Source: Mycobacterium asiaticum DSM 44297 (lineage in GTDB: Bacteria > Actinomycetota > Actinomycetes > Mycobacteriales > Mycobacteriaceae). Taken from it: a DNA stretch of 64,000 nt. This document shows, piece after piece, positions 35,529-43,691 of this stretch. The notes under the pieces were generated by a model that saw nothing but the letters and a program-made list of their open reading frames with translations, made no database searches and was not told where the DNA came from. The translations under genes were made by a program, and so were the position numbers. The stretch is taken from positions 1 through 64,000 of the forward strand of contig NZ_HG964939.1 of the NCBI RefSeq assembly GCF_000613245.1, given 5' to 3'. The first letter of the stretch is position 1; each line of letters opens with the position of its first letter.

Positions 35529-36305
35529 TTAATGCTTCTTGTCTCTGACTTTGTAGGTCGAAGGCCAGGATTTCCGCGATTCGTCGCCGGTCAGCGGGGT
35601 TCCCATGCCGCCCACCTTCACGTTGTAAGCCTCCTTGCCGGGACCCACTTCCCGGTTGGCGTGTTCCTGGGCCAGGAAGTACAGCTCGTCGATGGTGGCC
35701 TCGTCGTAGGCCACGAACGACGTCTCCCGTTCGAGGTCGTCGATGCCGGCCAGCATCCGGTCGGGCAGCAGGCGCGACGCCACTGCCGCAGCGCCGAGCA
35801 GAGTGAACGGAATGACCCAGTAACCGAGGAACGACAACGGGGTTTTGGTGTCCAGGATTGTGGCGTTCCCTCCTACGAGCGGCGGAATGGCCGACGAGAT
35901 CGTCATTCCGGCGAACGCGGCGACCCAAATCCAGGTCAAGACCGTCGTGACGCGCTTGAACAAATCGGTGTTGATGATGTCGGCGGGCTGCTCGGCGGCG
36001 GCGTATTCACGGACGAACGGTTTCCCGATCAGCACACCGACCAACGCCACCAAAAAGATTCCGGCGTTGCTGAGCGGCTGTATCCACCGCGCCATGAAAG
36101 CGTCGTCGAATACGAACGTCAGCACGGCCAGGATGACAAACGTTGCGACTGCACCGATTTCAAGCGTTTGTCCGGGTTTGCCGGAGGCCCGTCCGATGGC
36201 GAACACCGCGACCGCCATCAACAGTGCGACCGATACGGCGGTGCCGAATGGAACGTTGCCGACCAGTACCCAATAGACGATCCACGGCGCAAAGCCAAAG
36301 AGCAT
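35529..36305 (-). CDS. Polytopic membrane protein of unknown function
   Basis: About 258 residues with six predicted membrane segments in the first 180 residues (for example IVYWVLVGNVPFGTAVSVALLM in pieces, FVILAVLTFVFD, GIFLVALVGVLIG, WIWVAAFAGMTISSAI, PFTLLGAAAVAS), then a hydrophilic C-terminal tail of about 80 residues. I do not recognise the family. It lies 49 bp upstream of the phytase-like gene on the same strand and 22 bp downstream of an MmpS-like gene, so a shared transcript is plausible. ATG at 36305 or GTG at 36311 may be the start. Confidence 0.75.
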   Translation of the reverse strand: MLFGFAPWIVYWVLVGNVPFGTAVSVALLMAVAVFAIGRASGKPGQTLEIGAVATFVILAVLTFVFDDAFMARWIQPLSNAGIFLVALVGVLIGKPFVREYAAAEQPADIINTDLFKRVTTVLTWIWVAAFAGMTISSAIPPLVGGNATILDTKTPLSFLGYWVIPFTLLGAAAVASRLLPDRMLAGIDDLERETSFVAYDEATIDELYFLAQEHANREVGPGKEAYNVKVGGMGTPLTGDESRKSWPSTYKVRDKKH

Positions 36306-36333
36306 GCCCACGGTGGGCCAGTCTATGGGGGGC

Positions 36334-36831
36334 TCACCCCCGGGTTTCGGGCATCCCTATCTGCAACTTGTTGCCGGTGTCGGCCACACAGTTGACCGAG
36401 GCCACTGTGCCGCTGGACGTCTGCTCGGTCACTTTTTTGCCGTCGGACAGGATCCGGCAGGTCAGGGTGGCCCCGGACTCGAAGGAAGTGGCCCAGACAC
36501 GCGCGATCAGGACGTTCCTGCCGAACTTTGTCACGTCCTTGCTCCAGGGCAGGGTTGGGTTTCTGTCTTCCCCGTCGCTGCCGTCGGGCACCGTGTAGTT
36601 GATGCTCAACGCATTGGCCGTTCCCTCGACCTGATAAGTGAGCGTGCGCTTGTGATGCGCGCGCTCCCAGTTGTCCCGGTTGTACAGATTGAAAAAGACC
36701 AGCACCAGGGCACCGACCAGGACGACCGAGACCGCCAGCACCCACGGCCACCACAGCCGCTTCTTCGGGCCCTGCGGGGGGTAACCGTAGGGCGGATAGC
36801 CCGGCGGCGGTGGCGGTGGGTAGTTGTACAT
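36334..36831 (-). CDS. MmpS-like membrane protein with proline-rich N-terminus
   Basis: A 165-residue protein: an N-terminal PYPP-rich tail (MYNYPPPPPPGYPPYGYPPQ), one membrane helix (about 28-48) and an extracytoplasmic domain with TYQVEGTANALSINYT, LPWSKDV and TCRILSDGKKV. These match the C-terminal beta-sandwich of MmpS transport-accessory proteins, with the cysteine pair retained. No mmpL gene is adjacent. It may act in lipid or siderophore export with a distant partner, but this is inferred. Confidence 0.75.
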   Translation of the reverse strand: MYNYPPPPPPGYPPYGYPPQGPKKRLWWPWVLAVSVVLVGALVLVFFNLYNRDNWERAHHKRTLTYQVEGTANALSINYTVPDGSDGEDRNPTLPWSKDVTKFGRNVLIARVWATSFESGATLTCRILSDGKKVTEQTSSGTVASVNCVADTGNKLQIGMPETRG

Positions 36832-36913
36832 GGCGCGTCCCCGAATCGCTTGCGTTCAGCTGTGCGCCCATCACAGCAAACTTTCGGGACGCTGACTCGC
36901 GATCGGCCGAATA

Positions 36914-37258
36914 CTAGCGCGAGTAAATGCAGTGTGCCGAACCGCCGACCGGCTGCTCGGCCACCACGTGACCATTGATCGAGATGCGGCAGCCAGGATT
37001 GTTGGTACCGCTGCCGACCACGACAACCTGGAACAGCGTCACGTCGGGACCGGCCTGGACGGTCCGGCTCCAGGGCAGCGGTGCGTTGTAGACGCGATCC
37101 ACGGCGGGATCGGTGTCGATGGTCAGGGCAGTGCCCGAACCCAACGCCTCGAACGTCACGGTGCTGTTGTCGGCGTAAGCCGCCGGAGCAAACACTCCGG
37201 ACATCGCGGTGATGGCCAGCGCCGCCAACCCGGCCTGCGCGAAACGCTTCGTATGCAT
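36914..37258 (-). CDS. Secreted MmpS-like small protein
   Basis: The 114-residue protein has a signal peptide (KRFAQAGLAALAITAMSGVFAPAAYA, shown here only as a basic start followed by a hydrophobic core and an AYA cleavage site). The mature domain has VTFEALGSGTALTI, LPWSRTV and GCRISINGHVVAEQP, the pattern of MmpS extracellular domains, with the two cysteines for a disulfide. Unlike MmpS it has no membrane anchor once cleaved. It is next to an anchored MmpS-like gene on the same strand, about 80 bp upstream. Confidence 0.72.
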   Translation of the reverse strand: MHTKRFAQAGLAALAITAMSGVFAPAAYADNSTVTFEALGSGTALTIDTDPAVDRVYNAPLPWSRTVQAGPDVTLFQVVVVGSGTNNPGCRISINGHVVAEQPVGGSAHCIYSR

Positions 37259-37388
37259 GGAACCCTCAATTCAGATTGAGCCGACGGGGATCGCCTCACT
37301 TTTCGAACCGGGAACCTTACGGGCGGGCGTTTCTCTGGATCGCCGTTACCCGATCGCCGCAGAAACTAAACCTCACGCCCGAAAACCG

Positions 37389-38534
37389 TCACGGCAGCGC
37401 CTGTGGGGTGACCAGAAATTTCTCCCCGGTCGCCCGTTTGACATACCGCTGGAACGCGTCGGGTTGGAGCATTCCCGCCAGTGACACTTCCTGCGTGTAG
37501 GTGCTGGCGAACGTGGTGGTCAATTCCGCTGCGACCCGGTTCCGCAAGCGGGCAACCCCCTCCGCCCCGATGCTTTGCAGGAACGGGGTCAGCAGCCACC
37601 CGCCCACACCCCATGCCATCCCATAGTCCCGGATGAGCTTCGTCGGGCTCGTGTCGAGCACCCCGTAGATGTACACCTGCTTGTGGACGGTCGACCCATA
37701 GCGGGAGTACTCGGGCGCGGTCTCGTTTGCCGCCTGTTCCATGCCGGAAAGGATCCGGCTCGCCAAGGTGCCCCCGCCGACTGCGTCGAAAGCCAGCGTC
37801 GCCGACGTTGCCTTGAGCGCATCCAACAGGTCGCTCGCGAACGACGGCGACTCCGAGTTGCAGACGTGCACGGCCCCGAGCGAGCGCAGCAACTCCTCCT
37901 GCTCGGGCTTGCGCACGACGTTGACCAGCGGGACCCCGTCGGCCTGGCACAGCTTGACCAGCATCTGGCCCAAGTTCGACGCAGCGGCCGTGTGCACCAG
38001 GGCCGAATGTCCCTCGCGGCGCATCGTTTCCAGCATTCCGAGCGCGGTCAGCGGATTGACGAAGGACGATGCTCCCTCCCTGGCCGTCGCCCCCTCGGGC
38101 AACACCAGGCAGCTGCCCGCATCGACCAAGCGGTATTGCGAGTACATCGCGCCGGCCGCGATACCGACCTTTCGCCCGACGAGGGCCTGGGCCGCTTCGG
38201 ATGAGCCCGCCGCTACCACCGTGCCGGCACCCTCGTTGCCCACGGGGAGCGATTTGCCGACCCGCGCCGACAGTGCGCCCAGGGAGCCGGTGTGCAGTGG
38301 CGCGGTCACCACGGGATGGTCCGGAGTGCCGGACACCGTCGCGGCGGCCATGTCTGCGCTGGCGACAAGCAGGCCGAGATCCGAGGGGTTGATCGGGGCG
38401 GCTTCCACCCTGACCAGCACCTGATTGCCGGACGGGGTGGGCACCGGGACGTCGTGCAGCGAGAGTTCCAGTGTGCCTTGCGACGTCACCAACGAGCGAA
38501 GCTCGAGGGCGGTGTCGGGCAGTTGTGTGGTCAT
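37389..38534 (-). CDS. Zinc-type/quinone oxidoreductase-like (MDR superfamily) protein
   Basis: The 381-residue protein has an N-terminal GroES-like part (NQVLVRVEAAPINPSDLGLL; NEGAGTVVAAG) and a nucleotide-binding half (ALVHTAAASNLGQMLVKLCQ; LAFDAVGGGTLASRIL). The structural-zinc cysteines of alcohol dehydrogenases are absent, which favours a quinone reductase or enoyl reductase type using NADPH. ATG at 38534 with an upstream GAGAGG site is preferred to the in-frame one at 38555. The substrate is not evident. Confidence 0.85.
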   Translation of the reverse strand: MTTQLPDTALELRSLVTSQGTLELSLHDVPVPTPSGNQVLVRVEAAPINPSDLGLLVASADMAAATVSGTPDHPVVTAPLHTGSLGALSARVGKSLPVGNEGAGTVVAAGSSEAAQALVGRKVGIAAGAMYSQYRLVDAGSCLVLPEGATAREGASSFVNPLTALGMLETMRREGHSALVHTAAASNLGQMLVKLCQADGVPLVNVVRKPEQEELLRSLGAVHVCNSESPSFASDLLDALKATSATLAFDAVGGGTLASRILSGMEQAANETAPEYSRYGSTVHKQVYIYGVLDTSPTKLIRDYGMAWGVGGWLLTPFLQSIGAEGVARLRNRVAAELTTTFASTYTQEVSLAGMLQPDAFQRYVKRATGEKFLVTPQALP

Positions 38535-38560
38535 CAGCGTTGCCTCTCTTTTCACTTTTC

Positions 38561-38953
38561 TTAGCTGATCAGGCCGTCGACGTAGAACCAGCGACCGGCG
38601 CGGCGCTGGAAGCGACTGCGCTCGTGCAGCCGACCGCGACGGCCCTCGCTCTCGAAGTGCGCGACGAACTCCACTTCGCCGAGGTCGTCGTCGGGCCCGC
38701 CCGCAACGGTGTCGACGACCTCCAGGCCGATCCAGGCGATACCCGGGTCGATCGTCACGTCCGCCGGCCGGGTGCGCGGGTGCCTGGTGCGAAACAGATA
38801 GTCGGCGTCACCGCGGGCGAAGGCCGAGTAGCGCGATCGCATCAGTTCCTCGGCGGACCGGGCCTGACGCTCGGCGTCGTGCAACGGCCCGCAACACGCG
38901 CGGTAACCGTCCGCGCTGCCGCATGGGCACGGCGGTCCGAGTGCTTCACCCAC
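38561..38953 (-). CDS. YchJ-like SEC-C motif protein (UPF0225)
   Basis: A compact 130-residue YchJ-family protein: SEC-C motif CPCGSADGYRACCGP at the start, then AEELMRSRYSAFARGDADYLFRTRHP and a C-terminal FVAHFESEGRRGRLHERSRFQR. SEC-C motifs bind zinc. The GTG at 38953 starts the recognisable domain; the frame stays open for another 110 codons upstream, but that stretch has no family similarity and reads like out-of-frame sequence. 26 bp from the oxidoreductase gene. Confidence 0.8.
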   Translation of the reverse strand: MGEALGPPCPCGSADGYRACCGPLHDAERQARSAEELMRSRYSAFARGDADYLFRTRHPRTRPADVTIDPGIAWIGLEVVDTVAGGPDDDLGEVEFVAHFESEGRRGRLHERSRFQRRAGRWFYVDGLIS

Positions 38954-39297
38954 ACCGGGCCTCAACAAGCGGCACGGATATGGAATTCCGATGACGCCCG
39001 CAGCGGCCTTAGTCAGCAATGCGCCTATCTGCGTCGGTACCGGCACTGCGCACAAGGGCAGTGTCTTCGCCAGCCTCGGGATAGCCGCTCCCACCTCTCC
39101 TGCAGCGGGCCCATTAAAGGCTGTACGGCTTTGGTCATCCAGCACGCCGCGATCGGAGTCCCCGCCTTGCAACTCGCTCCGCTTCAGCCAGGCTTCTGCC
39201 TGGCCTGTTCTGGTGAAGTCAAATAGGCACTGGCAATCCATGTACCCCTGGGGGCGTTCTCGCCATGGAGACGCGCCGCGAAGGCCGAACATGCGAT
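38954..39297. other. No supported gene; left flank of the mosaic island
   Basis: I see no convincing gene here. The minus-strand frame of the YchJ gene remains open but lacks any recognisable domain. The region may contain the promoter of the YchJ gene and the left boundary of the inserted material that begins with the PGRS remnant. Confidence 0.4.
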
Positions 39298-39456
39298 TTA
39301 CGTGTGGCCAGGCGTCCCTGCGAAGCCGAACAGCAGGCCTCCGGTGCCGCCGGCCCCAACCGTTCCACCTGTTCCGAGGAAACCCACCCCGACATTGCCC
39401 CCGTTACCGCCGTTACCGATCAGCTGCGCGTTGCCGCCGTTGCCACCGCTCCCGCG
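39298..39456 (-). pseudogene. 3' remnant of a PE_PGRS gene
   Basis: On the minus strand this reads GSGGNGGNAQLIGNGGNGG and continues with further glycine-rich repeats to GGLLFGFAGTPG followed shortly by a stop. That is the typical C-terminal end of a PE_PGRS protein. No PE domain is present; upstream of about 39456 the sequence changes abruptly into phage-like coding on the other strand. It is therefore a broken PE_PGRS gene. Confidence 0.75.
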
Positions 39457-40291
39457 TAATGCTTTCAAAGATTGGGACATTTCCCTGCGGGCGTCGTGGA
39501 AGTTCCTACGGGAAGCCACCGCCGAACAAGTTCAGGCCCAGGTGACCCGCGTGCTCGAAGCCGACAACAAGCTCACAACGGGCACCATGATGAACCGTCT
39601 CTTCGACCCCCAACCGCGCCAAAATACCTGGGGCCACATCTGTTACGGGCTATGGTCCGGTGACGGTATGACGCCACCACCCTACCTTGGTACGACCTTT
39701 GCCGGGGACCACACCCATTACCTCACAACGGGTTACAACCTTCTGGAACCACCCGACGTCGAAGGCATGATCAGGCATGTCACCGAACACGGGTACGGCG
39801 GGCCAGGCGCTCAGCTCCTCATCCTGGCACACCCGCTCGACGTCGAAACATCCGGCATCACTGCCTGGCGCGCCAACGTCGAAGTGCGTACAGGTGTTAA
39901 AGCGAAGTGGGACTTCATCCCCAGCGCGCTCATGCCTGCATGGATTTCGGACGAAACCATCCACGGCCCCATCCCCAAGTCCGAGTACAACGGGTTGCAG
40001 GTTTGGGGCTCGTACGGTGGCGCGCTGTTGATCCAGTCGAACTACATCCCGCGCTACTACGTGGCTGTGGTCGCCACCGGCGGGCCGAGCGACACCACCA
40101 ACCCCGTCGGCTTCCGCGAACACATCAACCCGAGTTACCGGGGCCTGCGCCACATTCCAGGCAATGGCCCGTATCCCATCGTGGACAGCTTCTTCGCGCG
40201 CGGTTTCGGGACCGGCGTCCGCCACCGGGGCGCGGCGGTCGTCTGCCAAATCACTACCGGCTCCTACACCCCGCCGACGATTGAGACCTAA
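39302..40291 (+). CDS. Phage capsid-like protein, N-terminally truncated and fused to antisense PGRS
   Basis: From about codon 53 on the protein resembles actinophage major-capsid-type proteins: NTWGHICYGLWSGDG, FAGDHTHYLTTGYN, GLQVWGSYGGALLIQSNYIP, ATGGPSDTTNPVGFREH and VDSFFARGFGTGVRHRGAA. The first 52 codons (proline-rich, PPVPPAPTVPPVP) are the antisense of the PGRS remnant and not part of the original gene. So the capsid gene has lost its natural start at a recombination junction near 39456. Possible internal starts are GTG 39542 or ATG 39587. The family assignment is from pattern memory and needs a search. Confidence 0.65.
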   Translation: MWPGVPAKPNSRPPVPPAPTVPPVPRKPTPTLPPLPPLPISCALPPLPPLPRNAFKDWDISLRASWKFLREATAEQVQAQVTRVLEADNKLTTGTMMNRLFDPQPRQNTWGHICYGLWSGDGMTPPPYLGTTFAGDHTHYLTTGYNLLEPPDVEGMIRHVTEHGYGGPGAQLLILAHPLDVETSGITAWRANVEVRTGVKAKWDFIPSALMPAWISDETIHGPIPKSEYNGLQVWGSYGGALLIQSNYIPRYYVAVVATGGPSDTTNPVGFREHINPSYRGLRHIPGNGPYPIVDSFFARGFGTGVRHRGAAVVCQITTGSYTPPTIET

Positions 40292-40294
40292 GCG

Positions 40295-40588
40295 ATGACC
40301 GCACCCGAACCATGGCGCGAAGTGCCACAGGAACCGCCGCCTCGGCGGCGTGGCTCGCAAGACCCTTTTCTGCTTGCCCGCGACCAACGCCACACCGACA
40401 CCGAAATGGGTTTCGGGGCGGGGCTCGTGGCGCCCCACCTCAACGGCCGGCCACCATCCGAGGGCGGCGTCTACATGCCCCGGTGCCCTCGCGTGGACCC
40501 GCCTCGCAGTGGCGTAGGGCGACCTACTCAGCACCGCCGTCCATGTGGCGAGGCGCGCGGCTACCCCGGTGATCCCGTCGCGCGGTAA
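40295..40588 (+). CDS. Hypothetical protein downstream of the capsid-like gene
   Basis: A 97-codon frame opens three bases after the capsid-like stop (ATG at 40295) with MTAPEPWREVPQEPPPRRRG. The close spacing fits a phage structural operon, but the composition is arginine/proline-rich and another frame is open across much of it, so it may be a decayed or spurious frame. No function is recognised. Confidence 0.35.
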   Translation: MTAPEPWREVPQEPPPRRRGSQDPFLLARDQRHTDTEMGFGAGLVAPHLNGRPPSEGGVYMPRCPRVDPPRSGVGRPTQHRRPCGEARGYPGDPVAR

Positions 40589-40720
40589 GCCGGGTCCACG
40601 GTGAAGCCGCGCATGTGGCTACGGCCAAACGAGGCCGCAGCGCGGCACGCCCCTAGAGCCGCCGGGGCAGGGTTGCTGCGGAACTTGCCCGCCCCGGTAC
40701 CTGACCAAGAGGAGCCCGAG

Positions 40721-40846
40721 ATGGCCACCAAGAAGCAAGCCGCCGCGCGGGCGAAGTTCGCCAAGCAGGCCCGCGCCAAGGGCGCAACGAAGGTTGGCCG
40801 CCGGGCGAAGAGCAGCGCCGCTCCCAAGAAGAAGCGCGGCCGGTAG
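40721..40846 (+). CDS. Small basic lysine/alanine-rich protein, phage-type
   Basis: The 41-codon frame starts MATKKQAAARAKFAKQARAK and ends KKKRGR, with an AAGAGGAG ribosome site 6 bases upstream of the ATG. Short lysine-rich proteins like this are common in actinobacteriophages and their prophages and may bind DNA. It probably belongs to the same phage remnant as the capsid-like gene. The strong ribosome site supports it being real. Confidence 0.6.
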   Translation: MATKKQAAARAKFAKQARAKGATKVGRRAKSSAAPKKKRGR

Positions 40847-40854
40847 CTTTTCGC

Positions 40855-41580
40855 TTACCCGCCATGGCCGGGCGGCAAAATCCCTTGCGATGCCTCGATG
40901 GCCTTCGTGACAGCGGTTCCGAGCTGCAAGGTGCTAGGTAAGACTTCCTTTTGCGAGAAGACTCCGAGCAGCTTCTTGTACCAAGGTTTGAGTTCCTGGT
41001 TGGTGCTGGCGTCGCCTGCCGTCCTAATGGTCTCGCGAAGCAGGGTGGTCGCGCGGGCAAGCTCGAAGTCTCCACGAAGGTGGTAATCGTGCAGCACGTA
41101 TCGAACGTGATTGATAAGCGTCAAGAGGTATACGGTAAGGCTCCGGTTGAGGGTCTTCTCCTTGGCGACAAGCCGCAACAGTTCATTCAAGCCTTCGGAG
41201 AGCGCCGCCACGTCCTCGTCGTCGTACTTTGGTACGAGGTTGTCCAGAAGCGAGCCCAGCGTCTTTAGCCAGCGAAGCGATGCCCCGTCAAACGGCACCC
41301 CATTCTGCCAACCGTTGTCGTACGACAACACCATCGCGGTCCAGTTCGGCAACTCGCTGCGGTACTCATCAACGTCGTAGTCGGTCGTCTGCTCCAACGT
41401 ATCGAGCAGTTCACGAATTTGGCCGATATAGCTCATTGCGACCTCATGCATCTTCAACGCATGGTCGAAGTTGGAGGTCAAGTTCCGGTGCTTCCGTGGC
41501 TGCAAATAGGCGCCCTGGTTGTTGGTGGGAGGGTTCCACTGCACAAGGTGATTAAAGAGCAGCACTGCGGGGTTGGCCAT
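40855..41580 (-). CDS. Unknown alpha-helical island protein
   Basis: I do not recognise this 241-residue protein. It starts MANPAVLLFNHLVQWNPPTN at 41580 and is predicted almost entirely helical, with leucine-rich amphipathic stretches (IGQIRELLDTLEQTTDYDVDE in pieces, LLVTLINHVRYVL-like). There is no signal peptide or catalytic motif. Base composition is lower in GC than core genes. It is divergent from the membrane-protein gene at 41809 with a 228-bp gap, in a tRNA-linked variable region; a phage- or defence-related role is a guess from position only. Confidence 0.75.
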   Translation of the reverse strand: MANPAVLLFNHLVQWNPPTNNQGAYLQPRKHRNLTSNFDHALKMHEVAMSYIGQIRELLDTLEQTTDYDVDEYRSELPNWTAMVLSYDNGWQNGVPFDGASLRWLKTLGSLLDNLVPKYDDEDVAALSEGLNELLRLVAKEKTLNRSLTVYLLTLINHVRYVLHDYHLRGDFELARATTLLRETIRTAGDASTNQELKPWYKKLLGVFSQKEVLPSTLQLGTAVTKAIEASQGILPPGHGG

Positions 41581-41808
41581 GTGTCTGATTGTCACGAGAA
41601 CGGCCGACAAAATTGGCTGCGACACGCCGGTGAGCTACAACGCCCCTCGGCGAACACTCGGTGTATAAGCCACATCGGCCACATTGCTCACTTCGACACC
41701 AACTTTACCAACCAAGTGAATGACCGGCGCGAACCGCGGCGCGCCTCGGCTCACCGCCCCTTTCACCCTAGATAAAGTCTGTCGACCCACAGGGACGGGA
41801 GTTGTGCA

Positions 41809-42249
41809 ATGTCTTCGGATCTATGGCTTGGCGTAGCGTTCTCCATCCCAGTCGGGCTCGCTATCAACATCGTCTCGCCTCGCGTCCTGCGGTGGATTGA
41901 CAAGAGAAACCAAGATTCCGCCGACAAGCGGTCTGAACGAGATGCCCAATTCAAGGCGAAGGCAGAACAATTCGCGAAGGACCGACCGGCACTATACGTC
42001 TACCTATTGGAGACGCTCGTCCGGGCCGCATACATCGGCGCTCTGTTCGGCGTGCTCAGCGGCACCATGTTCTTGTTGACGCAGTCCACTTCGGCCCTCG
42101 CGCATCTTTACGCCATTAGATTCTTCATGGCCGCCGTTGGTGGCGTCGGGCAGCTCTTTGCCCTTCTTGGCGCCATCACCGTCTTGAACATCACACGGAA
42201 CGCGGTGTTGATGGTTCGCGAAGTACGGAATGTAGACAAGCCCAGTTAG
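41809..42249 (+). CDS. Small polytopic membrane protein of the island, unknown function
   Basis: A 146-residue protein with one membrane segment at the N-terminus (LWLGVAFSIPVGLAINIV), a charged helix (RNQDSADKRSERDAQFKAK) and two more hydrophobic segments (AAYIGALFGVLSGTMFLL; FFMAAVGGVGQLFALLGAIT). I do not recognise the family. Its lower-GC composition and position between an unknown helical protein and the tRNA-Leu gene mark it as island cargo. The last codons end about 100 bp from the tRNA 3' end. Confidence 0.75.
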   Translation: MSSDLWLGVAFSIPVGLAINIVSPRVLRWIDKRNQDSADKRSERDAQFKAKAEQFAKDRPALYVYLLETLVRAAYIGALFGVLSGTMFLLTQSTSALAHLYAIRFFMAAVGGVGQLFALLGAITVLNITRNAVLMVREVRNVDKPS

Positions 42250-42355
42250 CTAGCGGTCGTTGCCGTCGCTCGTGCGCCGGTATTTCGCCGGTATTCTCGG
42301 GTCGCCGTGTTCCCACATCCGCCCCAAGAAACGCCTCTACCAGTGCCTTCTTCAG

Positions 42356-42429
42356 TGCCCCCAGTCGGACTCGAACCGACACTTGACGGATTTTAAGTCC
42401 GCTGCCTCTGCCAATTGGGCTATGGGGGC
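42356..42429 (-). tRNA. leuX: tRNA-Leu (anticodon TAA)
   Basis: The minus strand folds as a tRNA: acceptor GCCCCCA paired with TGGGGGC plus discriminator A, a D-loop with AATTGGCAGAGGC, an anticodon loop CTTAAAA (anticodon TAA) and GGTTCGAGTCC in the T-arm. The length is 74 bases, with a short variable loop, and CCA is not encoded. A leucine tRNA with this anticodon lies in this neighbourhood in M. tuberculosis next to phage-integrase remnants. Its 3' end faces the mosaic island, as expected of an integration site. Confidence 0.93.
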
Positions 42430-42776
42430 CCGGCGGCGAATCTAGCGTGCCAGCACCGCCTCCAGGGCGTCCCATCCCCCTCCGATTGCCGACGTGCGCG
42501 AACGCGAAGTTATTAGTAGGATCGCGCGCCGCGCGCCCATGTATGGTGCGACTCCCCCACCTCCAGATGACACGGCCGTATCAGGCGCAATGGACTTGTT
42601 AAAACTGCCCGCGCCTCCGTTAACAAGCCGTAAACGTCCGTCACCCTGCCCTTTTCGAGTCGGACTGTGGACCCGGAGCTAGTTAGCGTTACGCCAACGC
42701 ACAGGGGCCGTTACGTAAACACACAGGGCCGACCCTGCGAGGGCGGCTGGCAATTTTCACCCACAAGGAGCAATAG
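42430..42776. promoter_or_regulatory. Upstream region of the PE-PPE-esx operon
   Basis: No gene is seen in these 347 bases. The segment should hold the tRNA-Leu promoter (minus strand) near its left end and the operon promoter near its right end. Elements visible are GTTAGCGTTACGCCAAC (a dyad) at about 42683-42699 and a GGAGCAATAG ribosome site just before the PE start codon. Confidence 0.45.
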
Positions 42777-43628
42777 ATGTCTTTTTTGACAGCAGTGCCG
42801 CAAGAACTGGCCGCTGCAGCGGCTCAACTGGGAGCAATTGGGGCGGCCCTGGCGGGGCAGAACGCAGGTGCTGCGGCTCCGACCACGGCGATCGCGCCGG
42901 CGGCCGCCGACCAGGTGTCGATCCTGCAATCCGGGATCTTCACCGCGTACGGAGCCCTGTACCAGCAGATTGCCGCCGAAGCGCAGGCGATCCAGGAGCA
43001 GTTCGTGCAGACCCTCGGCCTGAGCAGCGGGACCTACGAGCAGTCCGAGGCGGCCAACGCGGCTGCGGCCACCGCTGCTTCCGCCCCGGGTGACTTCATC
43101 AACCAGATCAGCACGCTGCTCGGTGGGCCCGTCACCAGCTTCGGTGGCCAGCCGTTCAGCCTCTCGGGCAACTTCGCCAACTTCACCAGCTTCGAGATCG
43201 GCAACTGGGCTTCGGCCTCCTCGAACCTGCTGGGTCTGACCGGCGGTGGGCTGTTCCCAGACGGCTACGGCGTGCCGGAAGACCTCGCCGCCGCAGCCGA
43301 AGCGGCCACCGCCGCCGAGGGTGCCACGGCCGCCGGTGCGGTCAGCGCGGTCAGCGGCGGGCCGGTTGCGGCCGCGCTGGGCACGTCGACGCTGGTCGGC
43401 TCGATGTCGGCCCCGCCGAGCTGGGCCGCAGGCGCCACGCTGGTCTCCAACACCGCGCCCAGCGCCCTGGCGGGCGCCGGCTGGACCTCCGCGGCCCCGG
43501 CAGCCACCACCGGCGGGTTCTACCCCGGCATGCCGGGTGTGGCTTCGGCCGCCCGCAACAGCGCGGGCTTCGGCGCGCCGCGGTACGGCGTGAAGCCCAT
43601 CGTCATGCCGAAGCCGGTGAGCGTCTAG
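42777..43628 (+). CDS. PE-family protein, PE8 (Rv1040c)-like
   Basis: A 283-residue protein with an N-terminal PE domain (MSFLTAVPQELAAAAAQLGA; AGQNAGAAAPTTAIAPAAAD) ending in a YxxxD/E-type secretion signal region, and a C-terminal part that resembles PPE-SVP tails: SWAAGATLVSNTAPSALAGAGW and GFGAPRYGVKPIVMPKPVSV. PE8 forms a heterodimer with PPE15 and is a substrate of ESX-5 bound by EspG5. The order PE-PPE-esx-esx here matches the M. tuberculosis PE8-PPE15-esxJ-esxI operon. Confidence 0.92.
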   Translation: MSFLTAVPQELAAAAAQLGAIGAALAGQNAGAAAPTTAIAPAAADQVSILQSGIFTAYGALYQQIAAEAQAIQEQFVQTLGLSSGTYEQSEAANAAAATAASAPGDFINQISTLLGGPVTSFGGQPFSLSGNFANFTSFEIGNWASASSNLLGLTGGGLFPDGYGVPEDLAAAAEAATAAEGATAAGAVSAVSGGPVAAALGTSTLVGSMSAPPSWAAGATLVSNTAPSALAGAGWTSAAPAATTGGFYPGMPGVASAARNSAGFGAPRYGVKPIVMPKPVSV

Positions 43629-43691
43629 GCACCCTTAGCAACCCGCAATCAACGACCACTAGCCAGATAAAGCCAAAGGAACGGATACAAA

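Noticed and set aside
34104..36395. 763-codon plus-strand frame
   Set aside because: Antisense across two good minus-strand genes, arginine/glycine/valine-rich without motifs.
39230..39260. Possible duplicate of the tRNA-Leu 3' end (CTGGGGGC) as the second attachment site
   Set aside because: Only eight bases match, which is expected by chance in this composition.
38954..39292. N-terminal extension of the YchJ-like protein
   Set aside because: The extra 113 codons have no family similarity, while the GTG at 38953 starts right at the SEC-C motif and gives a normal length.
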